This document shows positions 53,075-61,663 of a stretch of DNA of 64,000 bases, piece after piece. Position numbers and translations under genes: made by a program. The stretch is from positions 33,744 through 97,743 of the forward strand of contig CAYVIB010000015.1 in assembly GCA_964451365.1 (NCBI GenBank), given 5' to 3'. The notes below the pieces were generated by a model, which did no database searches, was not told where the DNA came from, and saw nothing but the letters and a program-made list of their open reading frames with translations. How positions within the stretch are numbered: the first letter of the stretch is position 1; each line of letters opens with the position of its first letter. This DNA is from CAYVIB01 sp964451365 (GTDB lineage: Bacteria; Pseudomonadota; Gammaproteobacteria; Pseudomonadales; Cellvibrionaceae).

Positions 53075-55720
53075 ATGCGAATAGACCGCTTCACAAACCA
53101 GTTGCAGATTGCGCTTTCTGATGCCCAGTCTCTGGCCGTGGGCAGGGACCACAGCCAGGTTGAACCGGTGCACCTGTTGCAGGCGCTGCTGGATCAACAA
53201 GGCGGCGCTGTGAGGCCTTTGTTGTCGCACGCCGGATTCGATGTGGCCGGGCTGCGCAACGAGTTGACAAAAACGCTGGCGGACCTGCCGACGGTGCGTA
53301 GTCCCACCGGTGACGTTCATATGTCCCAGGAAATGGTTCGGCTGCTGAACCTGGCGGATAAACAGGCGCAGAGCCGTGGGGACAAATTTATTTCTTCCGA
53401 AAGCTTTCTCCAGGCAGCGATGGAGGATGGCGGCAATTCCGTCGGAAAACTATTGAATAAGTTCGGTACCAGGGAAAATCTCAGGGAGGCCGTTGATAAG
53501 GTACGCGGTGGCGAGACGGTGGACGACGCGGATGCCGAAAGCAGTCGCCAGGCGCTGGAAAAATACACCGTCGACCTCACCGCCCGGGCCGAGGCCGGCA
53601 AGCTCGATCCTGTCATCGGCCGCGATGACGAAATTCGCCGGACCATCCAGGTATTGCAGCGTCGCACCAAGAACAACCCTGTATTGATTGGCGAACCGGG
53701 GGTGGGTAAAACTGCCATCGTCGAAGGCCTGGCACAACGCATTGTCAACGGCGAGGTGCCGGAGGGCTTGAAACATAAACGCCTGTTGTCCCTCGATCTG
53801 GGTTCGCTGTTGGCGGGCGCCAAATTTCGGGGCGATTTCGAGGAACGCCTTAAGGCAGTGCTGAATGAACTGGCCAAACAGGAAGGCAAAATCATTCTGT
53901 TTGTTGATGAGCTGCACACCATGGTGGGCGCGGGCAAGGCGGAAGGCGCCATGGACGCGGGTAACATGCTTAAGCCGGCCTTGGCGCGTGGCGAGCTTCA
54001 CTGCGTTGGCGCAACCACACTGGACGAATACCGCCAGTACGTGGAAAAGGATGCGGCGCTGGAAAGGCGTTTCCAGAAGGTGCTGGTAAGTGAACCCAGC
54101 GAGGAAGACACCATCGCCATCCTGCGTGGATTAAAAGAACGCTATGAAGTCCACCACGGCGTGACCATCACCGACTCGGCCATTATCTCGGCCGCCAAAC
54201 TCTCGCAACGCTATATCACCGACCGGCAGTTGCCGGACAAGGCCATCGACTTGATCGACGAGGCGGCGAGCCGTATCCGCATGGAAATCGACTCCAAGCC
54301 GGAGCAGATGGATAAACTCGAAAGACGCCTGATCCAGTTGAAAATCGAACGCGAGGCGGTGAAGAAGGATGACGACGAAGCATCCAGAAAGCGCCTGGAA
54401 AAAATCGATGCCCAGATTAGCAAGATTGAAAAAGCGTATGCTGACCTGGATGAAATCTGGAAGGCTGAGAAAGCCTCTTTGCATGGCACGCAAGGCGTAA
54501 AAAGCAAGATAGAGCAGGCACGGGTGGATCTGGATGCTGCTCGCCGCGCCGGCGATCTGGCGCGTATGTCGGAGATCCAGTACGGCATTATTCCGGCGCT
54601 GGAAAAACAACTGCAGTCGGCCAGCCAGGCGGATACACAGGAGATGAAACTCCTGCGCAATAAAGTCACCGAGGAGGAAATTGCCGAGGTGGTTTCCAAA
54701 TGGACCGGTATCCCCGTCTCGAAAATGCTCGAGGGCGAGCGCGATAAGCTGTTGCGCATGGAAGAGGCTCTCCACAAGCGTGTGATAGGTCAGGACGAAG
54801 CGGTGGTGGCCATCTCCAATGCTGTCCGCCGCTCACGCGCGGGCCTGGCGGACCCCAACCGGCCGAACGGTTCTTTCCTGTTCCTGGGGCCCACCGGTGT
54901 GGGTAAAACCGAGTTATGCAAGGCGCTGGCGGATTTCCTGTTCGACAGCCAGGATGCGATGGTGCGGATCGATATGTCCGAATTTATGGAAAAACATTCC
55001 GTCGCGCGGCTGATCGGTGCGCCGCCCGGCTACGTGGGGTACGAGGAGGGCGGTTACCTGACGGAAGCAGTCAGGAGAAAGCCCTATTCATTGGTGTTGC
55101 TGGATGAAATTGAAAAGGCCCATCCGGACGTGTTCAATATCCTGTTACAGGTGCTTGAGGATGGCCGCCTGACCGATGGCCACGGCCGCACCGTGGATTT
55201 TCGCAATACAGTGGTGGTCATGACGTCCAACCTCGGTTCCGACCGGATTCAGGAAATCGCCCAGAACAAGGCCTTTGACACCATCAGCTTCGACGGTACC
55301 GGCGATGAGGAGGAACTCAACCGGCACAAGTATGTGGCGATGAAGGAAGCCGTAATGGACGTGGTGGCAGGGCATTTCCGCCCCGAGTTCATCAACCGGA
55401 TCGACGAGGCGGTGGTATTCCATCCACTGGCCCGATCACAGGTGCGCGGTATTGCGGACATCCAGTTGGGACTGCTGCGCAAGCGTCTGGCGGACAGGGA
55501 TCTGAAGCTGGCGTTGTCCGATGAGGTGATGGACAAGATTTGTGAAGCCGGTTTCGATCCGGTTTACGGTGCCCGACCGCTCAAGCGGGCCATTCAACAC
55601 CTGCTGGAGAACCCTTTGGCACAGGAAGTTCTGGCGGGCAGATTTTCACCCGGCCAGACTATTACCGCGGCCCTGGCCGAAGACGATACCGGCGAAAGAA
55701 TCAGGTTCAAAGTGGCGTAA
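53075..55720 (+). CDS. clpB: Disaggregase ATPase ClpB
   Basis: Hexameric AAA+ protein that pulls polypeptides out of aggregates with DnaK. 881 residues. An N-terminal Clp domain is followed by two AAA+ modules with Walker A GEPGVGKT (206-213) and GPTGVGKT (605-612), and a coiled-coil middle domain (about residues 410-530) that DnaK contacts. No ClpP-binding loop is seen, as expected for ClpB. GGAAGG lies ahead of the ATG. A sigma32 promoter lies upstream and an intrinsic terminator after the stop. The length exceeds the E. coli protein (857) slightly, mostly in loops. Confidence 0.97.
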   Translation: MRIDRFTNQLQIALSDAQSLAVGRDHSQVEPVHLLQALLDQQGGAVRPLLSHAGFDVAGLRNELTKTLADLPTVRSPTGDVHMSQEMVRLLNLADKQAQSRGDKFISSESFLQAAMEDGGNSVGKLLNKFGTRENLREAVDKVRGGETVDDADAESSRQALEKYTVDLTARAEAGKLDPVIGRDDEIRRTIQVLQRRTKNNPVLIGEPGVGKTAIVEGLAQRIVNGEVPEGLKHKRLLSLDLGSLLAGAKFRGDFEERLKAVLNELAKQEGKIILFVDELHTMVGAGKAEGAMDAGNMLKPALARGELHCVGATTLDEYRQYVEKDAALERRFQKVLVSEPSEEDTIAILRGLKERYEVHHGVTITDSAIISAAKLSQRYITDRQLPDKAIDLIDEAASRIRMEIDSKPEQMDKLERRLIQLKIEREAVKKDDDEASRKRLEKIDAQISKIEKAYADLDEIWKAEKASLHGTQGVKSKIEQARVDLDAARRAGDLARMSEIQYGIIPALEKQLQSASQADTQEMKLLRNKVTEEEIAEVVSKWTGIPVSKMLEGERDKLLRMEEALHKRVIGQDEAVVAISNAVRRSRAGLADPNRPNGSFLFLGPTGVGKTELCKALADFLFDSQDAMVRIDMSEFMEKHSVARLIGAPPGYVGYEEGGYLTEAVRRKPYSLVLLDEIEKAHPDVFNILLQVLEDGRLTDGHGRTVDFRNTVVVMTSNLGSDRIQEIAQNKAFDTISFDGTGDEEELNRHKYVAMKEAVMDVVAGHFRPEFINRIDEAVVFHPLARSQVRGIADIQLGLLRKRLADRDLKLALSDEVMDKICEAGFDPVYGARPLKRAIQHLLENPLAQEVLAGRFSPGQTITAALAEDDTGERIRFKVA

Positions 55721-55722
55721 AT

Positions 55723-55750
55723 AAAAAAGCCACCGGTAAGGTGGCTTTTT
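55723..55750. terminator. Bidirectional terminator between clpB and the DUF4124 gene
   Basis: A 6-bp GC-rich stem GCCACC/GGTGGC (55729-55734, 55740-55745) with loop GGTAA is flanked by six A on the left and five T on the right. It can end transcription from clpB (plus) and from the minus-strand gene at 55772. Confidence 0.9.
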
Positions 55751-55771
55751 ATGGGCGTTTATAAAACCTCA

Positions 55772-56230
55772 TTATTCACAGCTATCGGCAATCACCTTTT
55801 TGGTCACTTCCACTTCCCTGGCAATCTCTTCTTCGGACAGGTACTTCACAGAGCCGTCTGCCTGAGTCATTCGAATGCGACCGGGTTTGCTCAGGGCCGT
55901 CAGCCGTTCCCGCTCCTGTGCGCAGCGCTCGTTTTTGGCGGCAACCTGCTCGGGGGTCAGTTTTGCTGGAGGCGGGCTCGCGGTGGAATTATTGGTTGTT
56001 GTTGTCGCGCCTGCCGGTGGGGCGGCATCCTGGCTGGAACTGGTGGCAACACCGCCATATGTTTTTACCAGTTCTGCTTCAACCCCCTTGGGGGGAGTGG
56101 CGCCGTAGTGTATAACACCGTCCTCTCCAATCCATTTGTAATATTCCGCAGCCTGGACTGAAGCGGCAATAACACAGGTAAGCAGCACTAAGCTGCTCCC
56201 AACAGATTTCATCTTACGCATGATACTCAT
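55772..56230 (-). CDS. DUF4124-domain exported protein
   Basis: 152 residues. A signal peptide (about MKSVGSSLVLLTCVIAASVQA) is followed by the DUF4124 core AEYYKWIGEDGVIHYGATPP, a Thr/Ser/Pro-rich linker and a charged helical C-terminus ending with a Cys (IADSCE). A second Cys lies mid-tail. The family is common in gammaproteobacterial envelopes but has no known function. Ribosome-binding site AGGCGGA lies 9-10 bases before the ATG at 56230. It shares the bidirectional terminator with clpB. Confidence 0.8.
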   Translation of the reverse strand: MSIMRKMKSVGSSLVLLTCVIAASVQAAEYYKWIGEDGVIHYGATPPKGVEAELVKTYGGVATSSSQDAAPPAGATTTTNNSTASPPPAKLTPEQVAAKNERCAQERERLTALSKPGRIRMTQADGSVKYLSEEEIAREVEVTKKVIADSCE

Positions 56231-56359
56231 ATTTTTATTTCCGCCTCTTTAGGCCTTTAGTCTTAATAAAAACGCTCTATGAGTGCGTTTTTTGGTACTT
56301 TTGAATCGAAGTATATACAAAAATCGGCAACATTGGATGGTACAGCGCTCATTTTGGAT

Positions 56360-57349
56360 TTAATCCCTCCTTTCGCTGGCGATCAATCGATCAATAAAGG
56401 CGTTATCCGCCGCGTTGACTATTTGACGGGAGGGCTCGGCCTCAAACCAGTCAATTACCCTCTTGATACCTTCGGCAAAGGGAATGGTCGCCCGGAAGTC
56501 CGGCACAAAGCGTTTGATCTTGCTGTTGTCGAAGATAACGCTGGTGGCCTTGTCCCCCAGCAGCGAACCCACATATTCCTCGGGGTCGAAACGGCAGATT
56601 TTGTCGGTCGTTACATGCACGATTTCCGCCTCGGCCCCCACCGCGGCAGCCAACTGCTGGTGTATCTGGTTCCAGGTGAGCAGTTCGTCGGATGTAATGT
56701 GAAAAGCCTCGCCTATGGCCTTTTCGTTGCCGATTAGCCCGTTGAACCCCTTGGCGAAATCCTCGGCGTGTGTTACCACCCAAAGCGACGAGCCGTCGCC
56801 GTGAACCACAATCGGCAGGCCTTTTTTTATTCGGTCGACGGTGGTGTAGTCGGTCCAGCCGCCGATGGGAATGGGAATAACGTTGGAGTAGGTATGGGAA
56901 GGCCTGACAATCGTTGCCGGAAAGCCGCTGTCCCGGAACGCCTGCAGCAACAGATCCTCGCAGGTAATTTTGTCACGGGAGTATTGCCAGAATGGGTTGG
57001 AGAGCGGCGTTTGCTCGGTGATGACGGGATTTTGTAAAGGCGTCTGGTAACACGAGGCGGAGCTGATAAAAATATACTGTCGCGTGTGGTGCGAGAACAA
57101 GGCCAGGTCCCGTTTGACCTGCTCGGGAGTGAAGGCAATCCAGTTCACCACGCAGTCCCATTCATGCCCCGCTAAAGCCTGTCGGGCGTGGTTTGGGTTG
57201 TTAATATCGCAGGTGATGGTTTTGACACCATTGAGGCTGGATAAGGTTTTGCCGCGATTGATGTGCCAGAGTTCAATGCCATTGTCCAACGCCCGGCGGC
57301 TGGAGGCGGTACTGATGTTTCCGGTACCGCCAATATAAAGTACTTTCAT
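56360..57349 (-). CDS. NAD-dependent epimerase/dehydratase-like protein (extended SDR)
   Basis: 329-residue Rossmann-fold enzyme. It starts MKVLYIGGTGNIS with the glycine-rich nucleotide motif and has a YxxxK-type active-site pair (YSRDK) after SSASCYQ. The C-terminal region (FDPEEYVGSLLGDKATSVIFDNSKIK) is typical of atypical extended SDRs. The start at 57349 has AAAGG 5 bases upstream. The true substrate (a nucleotide sugar or other carbonyl) cannot be deduced. It is divergent from ilvI and separated from DUF4124 by 129 bases. Confidence 0.85.
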   Translation of the reverse strand: MKVLYIGGTGNISTASSRRALDNGIELWHINRGKTLSSLNGVKTITCDINNPNHARQALAGHEWDCVVNWIAFTPEQVKRDLALFSHHTRQYIFISSASCYQTPLQNPVITEQTPLSNPFWQYSRDKITCEDLLLQAFRDSGFPATIVRPSHTYSNVIPIPIGGWTDYTTVDRIKKGLPIVVHGDGSSLWVVTHAEDFAKGFNGLIGNEKAIGEAFHITSDELLTWNQIHQQLAAAVGAEAEIVHVTTDKICRFDPEEYVGSLLGDKATSVIFDNSKIKRFVPDFRATIPFAEGIKRVIDWFEAEPSRQIVNAADNAFIDRLIASERRD

Positions 57350-57383
57350 CAGGCCTTTTCTCCCAGAAAAAACACAACTATTT

Positions 57384-57587
57384 TTAATCAGTATGCGCGA
57401 TCCGGGGTTCAGGGACAGTGAAACCTGCCGGATATTCCGGCTTGGCCTTGACATCGGCGTTTGACTTGAGAGAATGCACTACATCGCCCGATGGCTTGCA
57501 GAGCGCTTCGATCAAGCTCGAACCCCGGCTCTGCCAGGTGGACCAACCGTCCTCCAAACCATCCCTGCGCGAGGGGGCAACACCCAC
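57384..57587 (-). CDS. Doubtful small open frame upstream of the SDR gene
   Basis: 67 codons, beginning MGVAPSRRDGLEDGWSTW and ending with a Pro-rich segment (PEYPAGFTVPEPRIAHTD). It ends 34 bases ahead of the SDR start on the same strand. I recognise no family and see no strong ribosome-binding site. Composition is unlike the neighbours. It may be noise or part of a dispersed element. Confidence 0.2.
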   Translation of the reverse strand: MGVAPSRRDGLEDGWSTWQSRGSSLIEALCKPSGDVVHSLKSNADVKAKPEYPAGFTVPEPRIAHTD

Positions 57588-57730
57588 GCCCTTCCGGTCA
57601 GACGTATTTGAGCGCCCACATCGCCATAAAGTCCAGTTAAACCGGTTTGGTAAAAACCGGTTAATATCGACCGGATATTCTCAACCAACCGAAACCGGAC
57701 TGCTCGCCCTGACCGAAGGGTGAGCCGTTT

Positions 57731-57790
57731 TTGTTTGCGGTGTTGTTTACGCTATTGTGCGAGCGACCGGCAACGGTCGCCCGGGTTTAA
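57731..57790 (+). promoter_or_regulatory. Possible leader and attenuator hairpin of ilvIH
   Basis: A short frame (TTG at 57731 or GTG at 57740, stop TAA 57788-57790) encodes a peptide rich in Leu and Val (FAVLFTLLCERPATVARV). Its end forms a perfect 7-bp stem GCGACCG/CGGTCGC with a GCAA tetraloop (57763-57780), followed by a weak T-rich stretch. This is the layout of a branched-chain amino acid attenuator, but no strong T-run or ATG is present. Confidence 0.35.
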
Positions 57791-57839
57791 TTTATATTGC
57801 AGAGGCAACTCTTTGCCAAGAATTAAAGAGGAAATGAAC

Positions 57840-59573
57840 GTGGAGAAACTCTCCGGCGGAGACATGTTGATACGGGCCCTGGCCGATGAGGGAGTTGAAT
57901 GTATATTCGGCTACCCGGGCGGTGCTGCCCTCCATATTTACGACGCTGTTTTCCGACAGAAAAAAGTTAAACACATACTCGTGCGTCACGAACAGGCCGC
58001 CACCCACGCGGCCGACGGTTATGCACGTTCCACCGGTAAAGTCGGCGTGGTGCTGGTGACTTCCGGTCCCGGCGCGACCAACGCCATTACCGGTATCGCC
58101 ACCGCTTATATGGATTCGATCCCCATGGTGGTGATTTCCGGCCAGGTGGTATCCGATAAAATCGGCGAGGATGCCTTCCAGGAAACCGACATGGTGGGAA
58201 TTTCGCGCCCCATCGTCAAACACAGCTTCCTGGTCAAGGATCAGCGCGATATCCCGACCATTGTCAAAAAGGCGTTTTATATCGCCGCCACCGGTAGACC
58301 CGGACCTGTGGTCATCGATGTGCCCAAGGACATCACCAATCCGGTGGACAAGTTCGAATACGAATATCCCGAAACGGTCAAGATCCGTTCCTATACGCCG
58401 ACGCTGAAAGGGCACACCGGGCAGATAAAAAAAGCGGTGCAGCTACTGCTGTCCGCCCGCCGGCCGGTCATTTATGCCGGCGGTGGCGTTGTACAGGGCA
58501 ATGCTTCGGCGCAGCTGACCGAATTGGCAAAAACGCTGAATGCTCCGGTGACCAACACGCTGATGGGCCTGGGTGCGTTTCCCGGTTCGGACAAGCAGTT
58601 CCTGGGAATGCTGGGCATGCACGGCACGGTCGAAGCCAATACCGCCATGCATCACGCCGATGTGATTCTGGCGGCAGGTGCGCGTTTTGACGACCGCGTT
58701 ACCAACACGCCCAGCAAGTTTTGCCCATCGGCAAAAATTATCCATATCGATATCGATCCCGCCTCCATATCCAAAACCGTGGTGGCGGATGTTCCGATCG
58801 TCGGGCCCGTCGAAAGCGTTCTTGACGAAATGCTCGAACTGATTAAAGGCACTGACGAGCGACTGGACACCAACGCTCTGGCGGAATGGTGGAAACAGAT
58901 CGAAGAGTGGCGCAAACGCTACAGTATTCTGGCTACACCGCGTTACGAAACCTCCGGCATGATCAAGCCGCAGGAAGTGGTGCGCGCGCTGTACGAAGTG
59001 ACCGGGGGCCAGGCTTTCGTTACATCCGATGTGGGCCAACACCAGATGTTCAGCGCCCAATACTACCTGTTCGACAAGCCGCGTCACTGGATCAATTCCG
59101 GCGGTTTGGGCACGATGGGCTTTGGCCTGCCGGCGGCGATGGGGGTGCAGTTCGCACATCGCGATGCGACGGTGGCCTGTGTCACCGGAGAAGGCAGTAT
59201 CCAGATGTGTATCCAGGAGCTTTCCACCTGCACGCAATATCACCTGCCGATCAAGATTATCTGCATCAACAACCAGGCCCTGGGTATGGTTAAGCAGTGG
59301 CAGGATATGCAGTACGACAGCCGCTATTCCGAAAGCCTTTACGAAAATTCGTTGCCGGATTTTATCAAGCTGATGGAAGCCTACGGTCACGTCGGCATGA
59401 AGGTCACCGCGCGCGAAGAACTCCAAGCCAAAATGGAAGAATGTTTCGCCATGAAAGACAAGACCGTGTTTATGGATATTTATGTCGATCCTTCCGAGCA
59501 TGTATATCCAATGCAGGTTGCACCCAACGGCTCCATGCGGGATATGTGGTTAAGCAAGACGGAGCGCACCTAA
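57840..59573 (+). CDS. ilvI: Acetolactate synthase large subunit
   Basis: First common step of valine, leucine and isoleucine synthesis, thiamine-diphosphate dependent. 577 residues with the GTG at 57840 (AGAGGA 7 bases upstream), matching the family start MEKLSGGDMLIRAL; an ATG at 57834 and a longer frame are less likely. It contains FGYPGGAALHIYD, the catalytic-Glu region VRHEQAATHAADGYA, and the ThDP motif CVTGEGSIQMCIQEL...NNQALGM. GEG instead of GDG is found in Pseudomonas-type enzymes too. Followed after one base by ilvH. Confidence 0.96.
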   Translation: MEKLSGGDMLIRALADEGVECIFGYPGGAALHIYDAVFRQKKVKHILVRHEQAATHAADGYARSTGKVGVVLVTSGPGATNAITGIATAYMDSIPMVVISGQVVSDKIGEDAFQETDMVGISRPIVKHSFLVKDQRDIPTIVKKAFYIAATGRPGPVVIDVPKDITNPVDKFEYEYPETVKIRSYTPTLKGHTGQIKKAVQLLLSARRPVIYAGGGVVQGNASAQLTELAKTLNAPVTNTLMGLGAFPGSDKQFLGMLGMHGTVEANTAMHHADVILAAGARFDDRVTNTPSKFCPSAKIIHIDIDPASISKTVVADVPIVGPVESVLDEMLELIKGTDERLDTNALAEWWKQIEEWRKRYSILATPRYETSGMIKPQEVVRALYEVTGGQAFVTSDVGQHQMFSAQYYLFDKPRHWINSGGLGTMGFGLPAAMGVQFAHRDATVACVTGEGSIQMCIQELSTCTQYHLPIKIICINNQALGMVKQWQDMQYDSRYSESLYENSLPDFIKLMEAYGHVGMKVTAREELQAKMEECFAMKDKTVFMDIYVDPSEHVYPMQVAPNGSMRDMWLSKTERT

Positions 59574-59574
59574 G

Positions 59575-60066
59575 ATGAGAAGAATAATTTCAGTTCTGAT
59601 GGAAAACGAACCGGGTGCGCTGTCCCGGGTGGTAGGGCTTTTTTCCCAACGCGGCTATAACATTGAAACGCTAACAGTAGCGCCGACAGAGGACGAAACC
59701 CTGTCGCGCCTGACGCTGACCACGATCGGTGATGAGCATAAAATTGAGCAGATTACCAAGCACCTGAATCGCCTGGTGGATGTGGTCAAGTTGGTGGATT
59801 TGACCGAGGGTGCGCATATCGAGCGCGAGCTTATGCTTATCAAGGTTCGCGCTACGGGTGCGCAACGCGCGGAAGTGAAGCGCTGCGTCGATATCTTTCG
59901 CGGCCAGATAGTCGATGTCACCGCGTCGGTTTACACCATCCAGATCACTGGTGCCAGCGACAAGCTCGATGCGTTTTTTCATGCGGTCGGCGAGGCCTCC
60001 ATTCTGGAAGTGGTGCGTTCCGGGGTTTCCGGAATTGCACGCGGAGAAAAAGTACTGAGCCTCTGA
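59575..60066 (+). CDS. ilvH: Acetolactate synthase small (regulatory) subunit
   Basis: 163-residue regulatory partner of IlvI. It begins with an ACT domain (RRIISVLMENEPGALSRVVG...GYNIETLTVAP), which binds valine for feedback inhibition, and continues with the C-terminal activation domain (FRGQIVDVTASVYTIQITG). Length and start are standard. In Pseudomonas ilvC follows directly; here a halogenase fragment and ilvY intervene. Confidence 0.96.
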   Translation: MRRIISVLMENEPGALSRVVGLFSQRGYNIETLTVAPTEDETLSRLTLTTIGDEHKIEQITKHLNRLVDVVKLVDLTEGAHIERELMLIKVRATGAQRAEVKRCVDIFRGQIVDVTASVYTIQITGASDKLDAFFHAVGEASILEVVRSGVSGIARGEKVLSL

Positions 60067-60194
60067 TCCGCTCACAACCAAGCGTTTTGCTTTTGGAGTG
60101 CAAGCAAAAGGTTGCGACATATCGTTATATACGGATTTTTGCAAATGCCGGCGTCAAATCGCCGGCGGTTCTTCCTGTTTACTGGTAGTCTGAT

Positions 60195-60218
60195 AAAAAA
60201 GGGCTTTCCGCCTTTTTT
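60195..60218 (+). terminator. Probable terminator after ilvH
   Basis: AAAAAAGG (60195-60202) pairs with CCTTTTTT (60211-60218) around an 8-base loop. The stem is mostly A-T with two G-C pairs at the inner end, and the right arm gives a T-run. It is 129 bases past the ilvH stop, at the edge of the halogenase remnant. Confidence 0.5.
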
Positions 60219-60688
60219 CGGGAATTGCCAAATTGATGAGCCTCTTTCCCGATCGACGCTTTGAACAGGAAGACATAGATGAATACAACCGGCAGATGGA
60301 TTTTGAATACGAAAAAATTCGCGATTTTCTTATTCTTCACCATCACGCCACCAGGCGAAAGGATTCCGAATTTTGGAATGTGTGCAGGACGATGAAGGTG
60401 CCGGAATCACTTAAGCGGAAAATAGCGCTGTTTGAAAGCAGCGGTCGGATTTTCCGGGAAGCGGATGAGTTATTTAACGAAACCAGTTGGCTTGAAGTTT
60501 TTCACGGGCAGGGAGTTAAAACGCGAGGTTACCACCCTCTGGTGGATATGCTGTCGGAAGCGGAGATTGCACACCGCCTGCAGGAAATCAAAAAGGTTAT
60601 CGATGCATCCGTTGATTACATGCCGACCCAGAAGGAATTTATTGCCCGTTGCTGTGTCGCCCCTCGGGGGCGGGGTCTATATCTGTGA
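60197..60688 (+). pseudogene. Remnant of a flavin-dependent tryptophan-halogenase-like protein, C-terminal part
   Basis: About 150 residues match the last third of the tryptophan-halogenase family: FPDRRF, EYNRQMDFEYEKIRDFLILHHHAT, FWNVCR, then LFESSGRIF and DELFNETSWLEVFHGQG. The N-terminal FAD domain (GxGxxG) and the WxWxIP motif are absent. The open frame begins at 60197, directly after a stop codon, and the first methionine is at 60236. It is therefore a 5'-deleted relic, not a complete enzyme of about 500 residues. It overlaps the ilvY end by 12 bases. The remaining frame has no internal stops, so the loss may be fairly recent. Confidence 0.8.
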
Positions 60689-61552
60689 CCAAAAGGCTTC
60701 CACGATGGGGCTTTTCAGTCGTCGCTCCAGTACGCAAACACCGACTTCATAGGGTTCAAGTTCCGGTTGATGGGAAAAAACTTTCACGTTGTTTTTGAGC
60801 GGGCTGTTTTCCATCACTATTTTGGGGACCAGTCCGATACCGAACCCCAGGCTTACCATGCTGACAATTGCCTCGTTACCCGAAACCTGCGCGTATACAT
60901 TCGGGGAAATGTTCTGTTTGCGAAACCACTGATTCAGCCTTTCCCTTGCCAACCCTTTTTCCGAAACAATCATTGGAATCCTCGACCAAAAAGTATCCGG
61001 CTCCCGGGAGGCTATCTTTTTAAAGTCATTATCTTTTTTGGGCGCGATAAACACCAAAGGCGTTTGGGCAAAGGTTTTGAAATTTACACCATTTGGCATA
61101 CTGTCTGGCATGGCGGCAATGGCGATATCCTCCTCGCCTGAGACAACCCGTTCTATCGCCAGGGCTGGGTCCCCTGTGTGCAGCTTTATTTCTATTCCGG
61201 GGTGACGTTGTCTAAAGTCTGTAAGGATATCGTACAAGAAGCTGTAACTGGCCGTGACCGAACAGTAGATGCTTACTTCGCCTTGTAGCAGGTGTGCCCC
61301 CCGTTGCATGGCATCGCGCGCGGTGTCCCATTGCTGGACAATCTGGCGCGCAAACTCCAGCAGTTGTCGGCCTTGAGAGGTGAGTAATACCGTTCGATTA
61401 TCGCGGTCAAACAAACGGGTATTAAGCTGTTGCTCCAGTTGCTGAATACTGCGACTCAAAGTGGAGGGGCTTATGTTGCATTGCTCGCTGGCCCGATGGA
61501 AGTTGAGGGATTCGGCCAGGGTAAGAAAGAGTCTGAGTTTTTCGATTTCCAC
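60677..61552 (-). CDS. ilvY: LysR-type regulator IlvY
   Basis: 291-residue LysR-family activator. N-terminal winged helix: LRLFLTLAESLNFHRASEQCNISPSTLSRSIQQLE. The C-terminal effector domain is typical. It is divergent from ilvC, the classic IlvY target, which it activates in response to acetolactate or acetohydroxybutyrate. The gene lies between a halogenase remnant and ilvC, with the shared regulatory region at 61553-61663. Confidence 0.9.
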   Translation of the reverse strand: MEIEKLRLFLTLAESLNFHRASEQCNISPSTLSRSIQQLEQQLNTRLFDRDNRTVLLTSQGRQLLEFARQIVQQWDTARDAMQRGAHLLQGEVSIYCSVTASYSFLYDILTDFRQRHPGIEIKLHTGDPALAIERVVSGEEDIAIAAMPDSMPNGVNFKTFAQTPLVFIAPKKDNDFKKIASREPDTFWSRIPMIVSEKGLARERLNQWFRKQNISPNVYAQVSGNEAIVSMVSLGFGIGLVPKIVMENSPLKNNVKVFSHQPELEPYEVGVCVLERRLKSPIVEAFWSQI

Positions 61553-61568
61553 GTGAATGTTCCGTAAA

Positions 61569-61596
61569 TGGCAATGTTATATTGCAAATATATCAT
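61569..61596. promoter_or_regulatory. Probable IlvY operator and ilvC promoter
   Basis: GCAAT-GTTAT-ATTGC (61571-61585) is a perfect inverted repeat with a 5-base centre, the T-N-A type expected for LysR regulators. TATCAT (61591-61596) follows as a possible -10 box of ilvC with no good -35, as expected of an activated promoter. Confidence 0.5.
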
Positions 61597-61663
61597 TTTA
61601 CGTAACAAGCCGAATCCACTAAAATCCCCGCCGTTCTAAAAATTTGACTTCCAGAGGTGCGTT

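Larger units (their letters stand above)
57350..57839. other. 490-base divergent region between the SDR gene and ilvI
   Basis: Contents seen: a doubtful 67-codon frame on the minus strand (57384-57587); two copies of the self-complementary octamer AACCGGTT (57640-57647 and 57655-57662), 15 bases apart; and a possible ilvI leader with a GC-rich hairpin (57731-57790). No RNA gene or mobile element was recognised. Confidence 0.4.

Noticed and set aside
57640..57662. Two copies of AACCGGTT near ilvI as an operator
   Set aside because: Self-complementary octamers 15 bases apart are suggestive but too short to support without other examples.
59170..59230. GEG instead of GDG in the ThDP motif of IlvI, possible loss of function
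   Set aside because: The same spelling occurs in Pseudomonas-type acetolactate synthases, so it is normal for the family.
58443..59501. Long open frame (352 codons) on the minus strand opposite ilvI
   Set aside because: It lies wholly inside the conserved ilvI gene, has a His/Arg/Gly-rich composition typical of the mirror of a high-GC gene, and shows no family motif.
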